This document shows positions 49,949-58,800 of a DNA stretch of 64,000 nt, in pieces. Source of the DNA: Hellea sp964472905. GTDB lineage: Bacteria > Pseudomonadota > Alphaproteobacteria > Caulobacterales > Maricaulaceae. The position numbers were made by a program, and so were the translations under genes. Every line of letters begins with the position of its first letter. The stretch's first letter is position 1. The stretch spans positions 1 through 64,000 of the forward strand of contig CAYYMI010000004.1 in the NCBI GenBank assembly GCA_964472905.1, written 5' to 3'. The notes beneath the pieces were generated by a model, which saw only the letters and a program-made list of their open reading frames with translations, did no database searches and was not told the DNA's origin.

Positions 49949-50896
49949 ATGATTTATAAGCGCCTAATGAATCACAGCATCAATCAACAAATGAGTCTGG
50001 CTGACATCATATTATTGATCACGCTTTCTATATTATGGGGCGGCTCTTTTTTCTTTATCGAAATTTTAGTCAAGCATCTTCCGCCGCTAACAATTGTGAC
50101 ATGCCGTGTGGGGCTAGCCGCCATGGCCTTATGGATAATAATACTTGCATTGAAGCTTCCTCTCCCCAAAACGCGCCAGCATTGGATCTCATTATTAGTT
50201 ATTGGCATCATCAATAATGCGTTGCCCTTTTGCCTGATTACATGGGGTCAAACTCATATCAGCTCAGGACTAGCCTCTATATTCAATGCCATGACGCCGT
50301 TCTTTACGGTGTTAGTTGCGGGGGCCTTATTAGTGGATGAGAAGATTACAAAACAAAAACTCATTGGCGTAATGGTTGGATTGCTCGGCGCAATTATCCT
50401 CATTGGCCCTGAGGCGCTTAAAGGGGTTACGGGATCAATGCTCGGCCAATTGGCTGTCATCGGCGCGGCAATCTCCTACGCCTTTGCTGCCGCTTATTCG
50501 CGGCGATTTAAAAAATGGGGCCTATCTCCTTTAATTGTGGCAACCGGCCAAGTTACCATGGCCGCCCTCGTCCTACTGCCTCTTACACTGATTATAGACC
50601 AGCCGTTACAGTCTATATCTTTATCATCCATGCCCATTGAGGTTTGGGGAGCGATGATAGGCTTAGCCTTTTTTAGTACAGTGATAGCCTATGTGTTGTT
50701 TTTTCGTCTCATCGCCTCTGCAGGCGCGACCAATGCAGCCTTGGTGACGTTCCTCATTCCTATTTCCGCCATTTTCTTGGGCGTTATGATCTTGGGTGAG
50801 AGCTTTACACCCCTTCAAGCCGTGGGCATGGCAGGCATAGGACTAGGCTTACTGATTATGGATGGTCGGCTTTTTAAAACCTTAAAGCGGAGCTAA
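49949..50896 (+). CDS. EamA-family (DMT) transporter
   Basis: 315 residues with about ten hydrophobic segments in two EamA halves (ILWGGSFFFIEILV near the start; GQLAVIGAAISYAFAAAYSRRFKKWG opening the second half). A small-molecule exporter of the inner membrane; substrate not readable. Starts at ATG 49949, 49967 or 49991 are possible. Confidence 0.87.
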   Translation: MIYKRLMNHSINQQMSLADIILLITLSILWGGSFFFIEILVKHLPPLTIVTCRVGLAAMALWIIILALKLPLPKTRQHWISLLVIGIINNALPFCLITWGQTHISSGLASIFNAMTPFFTVLVAGALLVDEKITKQKLIGVMVGLLGAIILIGPEALKGVTGSMLGQLAVIGAAISYAFAAAYSRRFKKWGLSPLIVATGQVTMAALVLLPLTLIIDQPLQSISLSSMPIEVWGAMIGLAFFSTVIAYVLFFRLIASAGATNAALVTFLIPISAIFLGVMILGESFTPLQAVGMAGIGLGLLIMDGRLFKTLKRS

Positions 50897-50904
50897 TTGA
50901 CCTA

Positions 50905-51789
50905 CTAGCTCTTCTTTCGCGAGAGGCTCCACTTGAGCCAAAGTATAAAAATACGCGGCCCTTCAATTAAATAACGTTTCCAAAGACGTTTAGGTTCGGA
51001 CACCAATCGGAACAGCCATTCAAGGCGATATTCCTGCATCCATTTTGGCGCGCGTTTGATACGGCCCGTCAAAAATTCAAGAGACGCCCCGACACATAAA
51101 CCGAGTCCAATACAATCACCTCGGTCTAGACATGCCTTGGCCACCATTTCCTGTTGCGGGGACCCAACACAGATAAAGGTATAACGTGCAGGGTTTTCGT
51201 GAATAAATTCTGCAGCTGCAGCAACGGCTTCAGGCTTCTTTCGAAGTCCCATGGGCGGCTGGTGATGATTAATTGTCGTCAGACCATAAATGTCTTTCAG
51301 CTTAGCTATGATCTCATCATCCGCGCCAATCACATTGATAGGCTCAGTGGGCAGGATAACGTTATCGAAAAGCTGCCCCGTTAAGTCTGATCCAGGAACA
51401 GCTTTAAGCGGAATACCAGACACTTTGGCCAATAATTCCAAAATACGTGAGTCGCATACGGATAACCAAGACGCCGCATAAAGCGGGCCGTAAACTTCAG
51501 GTTCTTTGTGAAGGCGTACAAGATGGTCTACATTGGGCGTAACGATATATCTGAACCCGTGATTTTTTGTGATCCATTTCGCCCTCGCTAAAGTTTGCAT
51601 CGGTGTTAAAGGGTCAAAAGTCGCGCCTATAAAATCATATGATCTTGGATTTACGCGCCAATCTGTTTCGCCAGGCCTCGGCTCTTTACGGCGGTCAACA
51701 CCGCGAGGTTGGGGCGGTATAATCTTTTTAATCCCGCCGACCGATCTGCTATTGTTTCGCTCTTCGCGTCTTTGTAATTCCAGTCCCAT
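50905..51789 (-). CDS. WecG/TagA/CpsF-family glycosyltransferase
   Basis: 294 residues. After a basic, Arg-rich N-terminus, the GT26 blocks are seen: VTPNVDHLVRLHKEP, SVCDSRILELLAKVSG, PGSDLTGQLF, FICVGSPQQEMVAKAC and GLCVGASLEFLTGRIKRAPKWMQEYRLEWLFRL. It transfers a sugar (for example N-acetylmannosaminyl-type) to a lipid-linked intermediate in exopolysaccharide or antigen synthesis. The next gene upstream on the same strand is the MinD-like protein. Confidence 0.9.
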   Translation of the reverse strand: MGLELQRREERNNSRSVGGIKKIIPPQPRGVDRRKEPRPGETDWRVNPRSYDFIGATFDPLTPMQTLARAKWITKNHGFRYIVTPNVDHLVRLHKEPEVYGPLYAASWLSVCDSRILELLAKVSGIPLKAVPGSDLTGQLFDNVILPTEPINVIGADDEIIAKLKDIYGLTTINHHQPPMGLRKKPEAVAAAAEFIHENPARYTFICVGSPQQEMVAKACLDRGDCIGLGLCVGASLEFLTGRIKRAPKWMQEYRLEWLFRLVSEPKRLWKRYLIEGPRIFILWLKWSLSRKKS

Positions 51790-51856
51790 TTTATCCTTCT
51801 ACACGAAATCCGTTAGGATTGAGTTTACGCCGTTGCGTTTTCAGTTACCCAATAAA

Positions 51857-52582
51857 TCACGCCACTTTGCTCTGCGCAGATTGTTTTTTCATGCGCGTTA
51901 TCAAACGCTCTGCCATTGTCTGGCATTGAGGCTCATCTGCGGCATGACCTGCATAAGGCGGAGGCGCACCCAGATGTTCGCGCACTGTATCCGTTAACAT
52001 CAAAGCCGTTTCGACCGCATCTTCGCGTGAGCCCATCGAAAGGATTACAGGGTCAAACTTAGGATCGCGTTTGCGAACAGCATCAATCATCCAATAAGCG
52101 CGCATAAATTTGTCGCCCGCAGTATCATAAGCCAAAAGGCTCACATCCGAGGCTGCCGCTAAGCGGACATGGGCTGGCGTGCAGCCCGGCGTTGGCACGA
52201 CAAATACCCAGTCATAAGATAATGATAAAGCGGCTAAACTTCCTAAAGCGACATCTAGATCAGCTTTTCCTGCAGACGCGGCGGTGAAATGCTCATTAGA
52301 TGTTATGTAAGTCACATCACGTAAATCTGCATCATGATGTAAAACATCATGAATTGTTTTGTTATAAACAATACCCGCTTTGTCCATCATTGCCCCGTCT
52401 TGGCAATCCAGCATTAAAACTGTTTCCCCAAAACTCGCAGCCTTCCGCCCCAAAGATATGGCAAGATCGATTTGCCCGTCCATATCCGTGGACGCAAAAA
52501 CGGGAACTAACCTCCCCGCAGGATGATACTCATCCTGTGCATGTGTACGAGACGTCAATCGCCCCTCCATTCTCTTATACAT
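51857..52582 (-). CDS. MinD/ParA-like protein without a P-loop
   Basis: 241 residues. The fold order of MinD-type proteins can be followed: a first strand LVPVFASTDMDGQIDLAISLGRKAASFG where the KGGVGKT loop should be, then VLMLDCQDGAMMDKAGI, a YDWVFVVPTPGCTPAHVRLAAASDVSLLAY segment like the MinD Walker B strand and switch, and a late DPVILSMGSREDAVETALMLTDTVREHLG helix. Neither signature lysine is present, so ATP hydrolysis is unlikely. Probably a regulatory or scaffold relative. Near wecG-type gene, same strand, 67 bp gap. Start could be 52570. Confidence 0.65.
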   Translation of the reverse strand: MYKRMEGRLTSRTHAQDEYHPAGRLVPVFASTDMDGQIDLAISLGRKAASFGETVLMLDCQDGAMMDKAGIVYNKTIHDVLHHDADLRDVTYITSNEHFTAASAGKADLDVALGSLAALSLSYDWVFVVPTPGCTPAHVRLAAASDVSLLAYDTAGDKFMRAYWMIDAVRKRDPKFDPVILSMGSREDAVETALMLTDTVREHLGAPPPYAGHAADEPQCQTMAERLITRMKKQSAQSKVA

Positions 52583-52694
52583 ACGGGCCTTATGGCCTCT
52601 CTATGAGGAGGATATAGAGACTGCGTCTTAAGGTTAGGCGAAGGAGGAAGGTAAATAAGTCAATAAAATATCATTAAAATAGACTTAATATACA

Positions 52695-53717
52695 TTAGTG
52701 AGCTTCAACATATTGGCTGGGGGAAACTCCATACCATCGTTTGAAGGCTCGGTTAAACGCAGCTTGGTCATTATAGCATAATTCATGCGAGATAACGGAA
52801 AAACTCTCCCCTTTGTCATAAAGGTGTTGGAAGAGTAATTGACGTTCTGACTCCAGAAGCTGACTATATTTTAAGTCGTTTTCTTTCATAGTCTCACGAA
52901 ATTGTCGTTCACTTAGCTCTAACCGCGAGGCTACAATAGATGAGCTGACCTGACCCGTCGCCATGGCTGCCCTTATTGAGGCCCGGACGGCATGTTCTAG
53001 GCTTTTGCTTGTCTGTCGCGCGCCAATAATTTTATCGAGTTTGACAATGATGTGAGAAAACTTTTCCGGATCATGTGTTGGTAAAGGCGCTGTAATCAGA
53101 GCGTCGTCAAACTCAATTCCAAGCGTAGGAAGATCGAAATATTGAGGACAATCATAAAGTTGGTGAAATAAAGATAGGTCCTCAGGCGCTCTTTGGTTGA
53201 AAAAAACGGACTTGAGATTTTTACCTAGCCCCCATGCTAACCAATTAAAGGTTGTCGCATAAGCCCCGCAAATCAGATTTAAAACATGATGGCAATTTTT
53301 AACCTCCTCATGAGGTAATAAGCTTAAAAAATGACCGCTACGACCATCTTGTCCAACTGTTTCATAAGATATTACTCCTGCATCAATAGCGATACGTTGG
53401 TATTTCGAGTTTAACTCTATTGCCTGTTTAATCGTTTCACTTAAAGTGTAGATTGTTCCTGTTTGAGCGTAATTTAAACTTCGAAAGTTATGCCCAATCC
53501 TTAGACCCAAGTGAGGTTCATTCAGGACTTTGGCAGCATGACGATAAAGTTTTTCAACTGTTACTATAGGGATACGCGCGGTAATATTATCAAGTTGTGA
53601 CTCTGAAAGCGTTAAAATCGCGAGAGACCGTGACGTGGCGAATCCAAAAGTTTCGAGCTGATATAACTGTTCTGACAGAAATCGCATCGACATTGTATTC
53701 TTAAACTTTTGCGCCAC
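52695..53717 (-). CDS. AraC-family transcriptional regulator
   Basis: 340 residues from GTG 53717. An N-terminal Arabinose_bd-type sensing domain (about 25-210; HLGLRIGHNFRSLNYAQTG) is followed by a C-terminal double HTH (about 240-338; VSSSIVASRLELSERQFRETMKEN and SVISHELCYNDQAAFNRAFKRWYGVSPSQY). The layout is that of OruR/ArgR-like regulators. The ligand is unknown. Two nested direct repeats upstream (53713-53859) may be its own binding sites. Confidence 0.9.
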   Translation of the reverse strand: MAQKFKNTMSMRFLSEQLYQLETFGFATSRSLAILTLSESQLDNITARIPIVTVEKLYRHAAKVLNEPHLGLRIGHNFRSLNYAQTGTIYTLSETIKQAIELNSKYQRIAIDAGVISYETVGQDGRSGHFLSLLPHEEVKNCHHVLNLICGAYATTFNWLAWGLGKNLKSVFFNQRAPEDLSLFHQLYDCPQYFDLPTLGIEFDDALITAPLPTHDPEKFSHIIVKLDKIIGARQTSKSLEHAVRASIRAAMATGQVSSSIVASRLELSERQFRETMKENDLKYSQLLESERQLLFQHLYDKGESFSVISHELCYNDQAAFNRAFKRWYGVSPSQYVEAH

Positions 53718-53859
53718 GAATTATTACCCTCGTCAATTCATAATTGAATAAAGGACAATATTATTTTGTCAATAAAGACAAAGACGACACGAAAAGACAA
53801 GGTTTGCTTACTTTAAAGGACAATACAAATTCACAAAAGTTAGCTAGCCACGAATTATT
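53713..53859. promoter_or_regulatory. Two nested pairs of direct repeats in front of the AraC gene
   Basis: GCCACGAATTATT occurs at 53713-53725 (overlapping the AraC start codon) and 53847-53859; TAAAGGACAATA occurs at 53749-53760 and 53814-53825. Both pairs are exact. Direct repeats are the usual target form for AraC-family proteins. The block is also rich in GACA/TGTC motifs. Confidence 0.5.
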
Positions 53860-53894
53860 GGGGCAGTCTTTATAAGCCAAATAGTGTGGGGCGC

Positions 53895-53935
53895 GGGAAA
53901 AGAGCGTGAAGTATGTGGTTTCACGCACTTTTCCC
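53895..53935. repeat. Long hairpin upstream of the ABC exporter gene
   Basis: GGGAAAAGAGCGTGAA (53895-53910), 9-nt loop GTATGTGGT, then TTCACGCACTTTTCCC (53920-53935): 15 of 16 pairs. No U run follows on either strand, so it is not an obvious terminator. It sits 59 bp before the ABC transporter start. Confidence 0.7.
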
Positions 53936-53993
53936 ATTCATCTTTGGTATATTAAATTATTAACCTCTAGACTTTGAGCTTCATCCTCCCCAA

Positions 53994-55880
53994 ATGGCTC
54001 TCATGCCGCCCGTTCTCACATCAGACCCTGATTTAAAAGACACTGGTTTAAAACACCCAACTCAAAAAGAGAAAACACCCCGAGAACAAACCCTTCGTTA
54101 CCAACTTAAAAGTTTTGGACGCCTCTGGCCTTATCTCTGGCCCAAAGATAATTTGGGATTTAAACTTCGTACCCTTGCCGCGCTTATCCTAACGATTGCC
54201 GGAAAATTTATTATTGTCGGCGCGCCTTTCTTTTTAGGTCACAGCGTTGACGCTGTTGAAGCTGCAATCGATGACGGAACAGTTTGGACCCAAGCGGGGT
54301 TATTTATCGCCGCTTTGATTTTTGGTTATGGCGGGTTTCGTCTGCTCTCCGTTCTATTCACCGAAGGACGGGAATATATCTTCGCCCCTGTCGCGCAAAA
54401 TGCTCAGCGCGCTGTTGCCACGTCCACTTTCGCGCATTTGCATAAATTATCTCTGCGCTATCATTTGGAAAAACGAACAGGTGGTTTATCGCGCGTAATT
54501 GAACGCGGTATAAGGTCAATTGACTTCCTCTTTCGGTTTCTGCTTTTCAATATCGGACCGACATTATTAGAACTCACCATAGCCGGATTAGCGTTTTGGG
54601 TCGCCTTTAGCTGGGAATTTGCGGCCATCGCCGTCATCGTTGTTTTGGGATATATCTGGTTTACCGTCACAACAACCGAATGGCGTCTTAAATTTCGCCG
54701 AGATATGAATAAGCAAGATACTGAAGCCAATGCTAAAGCCATTGATAGTCTGCTGAATTATGAAACCGTCAAATATTTTAACGCCGAAAATTTTGAAACC
54801 CAGCGTTATGACCGCGCAATGGCCGGATATCAAAAGGCCGCTATTTTATCACGAACATCACTAGCGACAGTCAATATAGGACAGAGCTTTTTGATGAATG
54901 CAGGACTAGTCGCGATGATGGTTTTAGCGGCCTATAAGATTTTTCAGGGGGACTTAACAATTGGCGCTATGACAACCATTACGCTTGTGATGATGCAGGT
55001 TTATCGTCCATTGAATATTTTGGGCTTTGCATACCGCGAGATTAAACAAGCGCTGACTGATATGGAAAAAATGTTTGCGCTTAGAGACATAAAGCCTGAG
55101 GTGCAAGATCATTCCAATGCTAAAGATATTCTAAATGTGCGCGGGGCGATTAAGTTTGAAAATGTTGGGTTTAGCTATGAAGCGGACCGTACTATTTTAG
55201 AGGATATCAGTTTTGATATCCAACCAGGCCAGACAGTCGCCGTCGTTGGCCCGACAGGGGCAGGAAAATCAACCCTCTCACGTATATTGTTTCGCTTCTA
55301 TGATATCGAAAGCGGGGCTGTGACAATTGATGGGATAAATCTGACGGACATAACCCAAGATAGCCTGCGCCGCGCAATCGGGATTGTTCCTCAAGATACC
55401 GTCCTGTTTAACGACACAATAGGATATAATATAGGTTATGCAAAACCAAGTGCCTCTCAGGACGAAATTATTACCGCTGCAAAAGCCGCCCAAATCCATG
55501 ACTTTGTCACCGGCCTGCCCAAAGGCTATGAAACGATGGTAGGCGAGCGCGGTCTTAAACTCTCAGGCGGAGAGAAGCAGCGCGTTGCCATCGCCAGAAC
55601 ATTACTTAAAGACCCAGCTATCCTTATCCTCGATGAAGCCACATCGGCGCTCGACAGTGTCACCGAACGTGACATCCAGACAGCTTTGGATAACGCTGCC
55701 AAAGACCGAACAACTTTGGTCATTGCGCACAGATTATCGACTATTGTGAACGCTGACAAAATCATCGTCATGGAAGATGGATCTATTGCAGAGCAAGGCA
55801 CCCATGCCCAGCTCCTTAAAAAGGCTGGACTCTATGCGAAGCTTTGGAAGCAACAAAAAAAGAGCCCAGTGCAAGTTTAA
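53994..55880 (+). CDS. Atm1/HMT1-type ABC exporter (fused membrane and ATPase domains)
   Basis: 628 residues. The N-terminal six-helix domain (about 55-360) contains the Atm1-like stretch LEKRTGGLSRVIERGIRSIDFL and LNYETVKYFNAENFE. The ATPase has Walker A GPTGAGKST (about 419), signature LSGGEKQRVA (about 522) and Walker B LILDEATSALD. Atm1-family proteins export glutathione-related sulfur or Fe-S precursors, or metals, across the inner membrane. It converges with the VWA gene, 6 bp apart. Confidence 0.93.
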   Translation: MALMPPVLTSDPDLKDTGLKHPTQKEKTPREQTLRYQLKSFGRLWPYLWPKDNLGFKLRTLAALILTIAGKFIIVGAPFFLGHSVDAVEAAIDDGTVWTQAGLFIAALIFGYGGFRLLSVLFTEGREYIFAPVAQNAQRAVATSTFAHLHKLSLRYHLEKRTGGLSRVIERGIRSIDFLFRFLLFNIGPTLLELTIAGLAFWVAFSWEFAAIAVIVVLGYIWFTVTTTEWRLKFRRDMNKQDTEANAKAIDSLLNYETVKYFNAENFETQRYDRAMAGYQKAAILSRTSLATVNIGQSFLMNAGLVAMMVLAAYKIFQGDLTIGAMTTITLVMMQVYRPLNILGFAYREIKQALTDMEKMFALRDIKPEVQDHSNAKDILNVRGAIKFENVGFSYEADRTILEDISFDIQPGQTVAVVGPTGAGKSTLSRILFRFYDIESGAVTIDGINLTDITQDSLRRAIGIVPQDTVLFNDTIGYNIGYAKPSASQDEIITAAKAAQIHDFVTGLPKGYETMVGERGLKLSGGEKQRVAIARTLLKDPAILILDEATSALDSVTERDIQTALDNAAKDRTTLVIAHRLSTIVNADKIIVMEDGSIAEQGTHAQLLKKAGLYAKLWKQQKKSPVQV

Positions 55881-55886
55881 TCTACC

Positions 55887-58800
55887 TTATTTTTCCAGGC
55901 TATCTATCAAACGCACGAGCTGGATAAATTCGTTGCGATATCCGTTTTCATCTTCGCCTCGTGAGCGTTTGGCGAGCTTAATCGCATCCTGATAACTAAA
56001 GTCATCTACAGCCGCATTGCCGCGTAATTTTTGTCCGACAGCGGCCACAGCGGCGGCAAAGCGCATATCATCGCTGGCCTGTCTTAAGCGGCGCTCATGA
56101 CCCTTACCAATCGGGAAAGTCTGTAGCGTGCTTTTATCCGCATTGGGTAATTTATGGCGGATTTTGACAAAGGCAAATTCATCCGATCCTGTTGTCTGCT
56201 CTAAACGTTCAGTGACATAGCGCAGCGGATCATTGGTGATAGCCTGAGACCCGGCAGGGGTGAGTTCGTAAATGGCTGTTACGCTATGCCCTGCTCCGAT
56301 CTCGCCCGCATCGACTTTGTCATTATTGAAATCCTGACGATTCAGCGCGCGGGTTTCATAACCAATCAAGCGATATTCAGATATAGTATCAGGGTTAAAT
56401 TCGACCTGAATTTTGACATCTTTGGCAATGGTAATCAGCGCGCTGCCCGCTTCATTAGCCAGCACCTTATTGGCCTCGGCCAGAGTATCAATATAGGCGG
56501 CAACACCATTTCCATTTTGCGCTAAAGCCTGCATCCGATTATCTTTATAATTGCCCATGCCAAAGCCGAGAACGGAGAGGAAAATGCCCGTCTCGCGCTT
56601 CTCCTCGATGAAAGTTTTCATCTCCTCGGGGGAAGAGAAGCCGATATTAAAATCACCGTCAGTCGCGAGGATAACGCGGTTGACGCCTTCCTCATCAAAG
56701 CTTTCTTCCGCCTTGGCATAGGCCAGCTGCAATCCAGCCGCGCCAGCCGTACCCCCATTTGCGCTTAAACTATTGAGGACGTCATGAATTTTATCTTTTT
56801 CATTGGCCCGCGTGGGTTCCAGCGCCGTGTTGACGGTGGCGGAATAGGTCACAATAGAGACTGTGTCATTGGCGTCTAATGTCCCCAGAAGAAGCTTAAA
56901 ACTATTGACTAATAAAGGCAGCTTCTTGGCGTCCTTCATCGATCCCGAAACATCAATCAAGAACACAAGATTGCTGCGCGGTTTCTCATTGGCGGGCGGC
57001 ACATAGCCTTTAATTCCGATATGCATAAGCTTTGTATCCGCGTTCCACGGCGTGGGCGTGACCGTCACATTGGCTTTAAACGGTTCATCAGCGGATTTCG
57101 GCGCCTCATAATCATAAGGGAAATAATTAATTAGCTCCTCAAGGCGAATGGAATCGCGCGGCGGTAATTTCCCACGGTTAATTGAGGCCCGCATAAAGGA
57201 GTATGACGCCGTATCGACATCTACGGAGAATGTTGAAACAGGCTTTTCCTGAACCGGTGTCGGGAGATTGGACTTGTACTGCTCAAACTCATCCAGGCTC
57301 GCAAATTCACGAACAACTTTTCCATCTTCATTACGCAGATAGAAGGTCTGGGGCCTAACAAGTTTCTTAACTTGAACTTCTTTTGTGACGCCCGGAATGA
57401 CCTTTTCTTGCGTTCCAGCAGGTTGTCTTATCCGGCGACGCGTCTCTTGCTTCGCAATATTTGGAACAACTCGTTCTACTGTTTTGGCTGGTGTCTTAAC
57501 CACGCGGGTTTTCCCGTCTTTCTTTTCATAAGGAACGACACGTTCAACAAGGGTTGCAGGTGTTTTTACAACGCGGCGGGTGACCTCTTTTGTGATCGCA
57601 GGAATAACGCGTTCCTGTGAACTCGCCGGTGTTTTGACAACACGTCGAGACAGTTCCTGTGTTACAGCGGGGACGACAGATCCATCCGGCGCAAGATATT
57701 GTGGCTGAACAACAATTGTCTCTGTAACTGTTTCATAGGCTTTTGGCGGGGTCACATATTCGACTGAGGCTGGTTGAACAACCACCGTTTCTGTGACGGT
57801 TTCATATTCAGCGGGTTTTGTAACATATTCGACTGAAGTGCCGTCTATATCGCCCTCAACCCATTCATATTCCGCCGGTATGGTGACGAGCTCCGTGCTC
57901 GCTTCTTGAACCACGACGGATTCTGTGTAGTTTTCATAGGTCGCAGGAACGGTTTCATATTCGACTGATTGCGGTTGGACGACAATCGTTTCCGTAACAG
58001 TTTCAAATTCAGGCGGAGCGGCCTCAAGTGTAAATCCTTTTATTTTTTGAATATCTTTGAAAGCCGGAGCTTCTGCCAGAAGAGTTGTTACAGGCGCAGG
58101 CGCGGATAGGGGGCTCACTGGAATTGATGGAGCTTTAGGCTTGGGTGTTGTTACCGCCGCTGGGACGGATGTAACTTCGCTCGCTGGGGTAGGCGTAACC
58201 GCAACCACTGGCGCGGGGACTCCATTAATCGCCTGTGATCCCGGTTTCCATTCCTGTCTGGCAGGCGCAACTAAGACTCTCTCTGAGCGCGTTTCATAAA
58301 CGGGCGGTATAACATCAAAGTCTGTAAACGCCTCTTTTAAGACAATGCTCTTGGTCTCCTCTCGGAAAGTACCATCTTCATTTGCGAGTTTAACCGTTAT
58401 ATCTTTTGTGACGGCGGGAACGTGGCGTTCTACCTTACGGGCTGGTGCTACCAGCACCTCTTTTGTGACCGTCTTATACTTAGCCGGAATTTGAACCCTA
58501 GCCAAAATTTCCCCTGTCTGGCTTACTTGGGTTTGCGTTGATTGAACAACTTGATTGGAGATTCCGTTAAACACGGTGAATTGCCCAGCTGGATTGGTTG
58601 AAACGCGGTTCTGTTGCGGAGCCGTAATCCCACTTTTATGAGACGGCGGTTGTACTGCCTCGGCAACTATTCCGGTTGGGGATTGCACGGGTTCTTTTAC
58701 GGTATCTTTAGCCTCCACTTTATCCGTCAAAGTTCTAGCTCGTGGGTTGTGACTGGTTGGAGCCGCCTCTTTAGTCGGCACAGTTTCAGATGACAAAATA

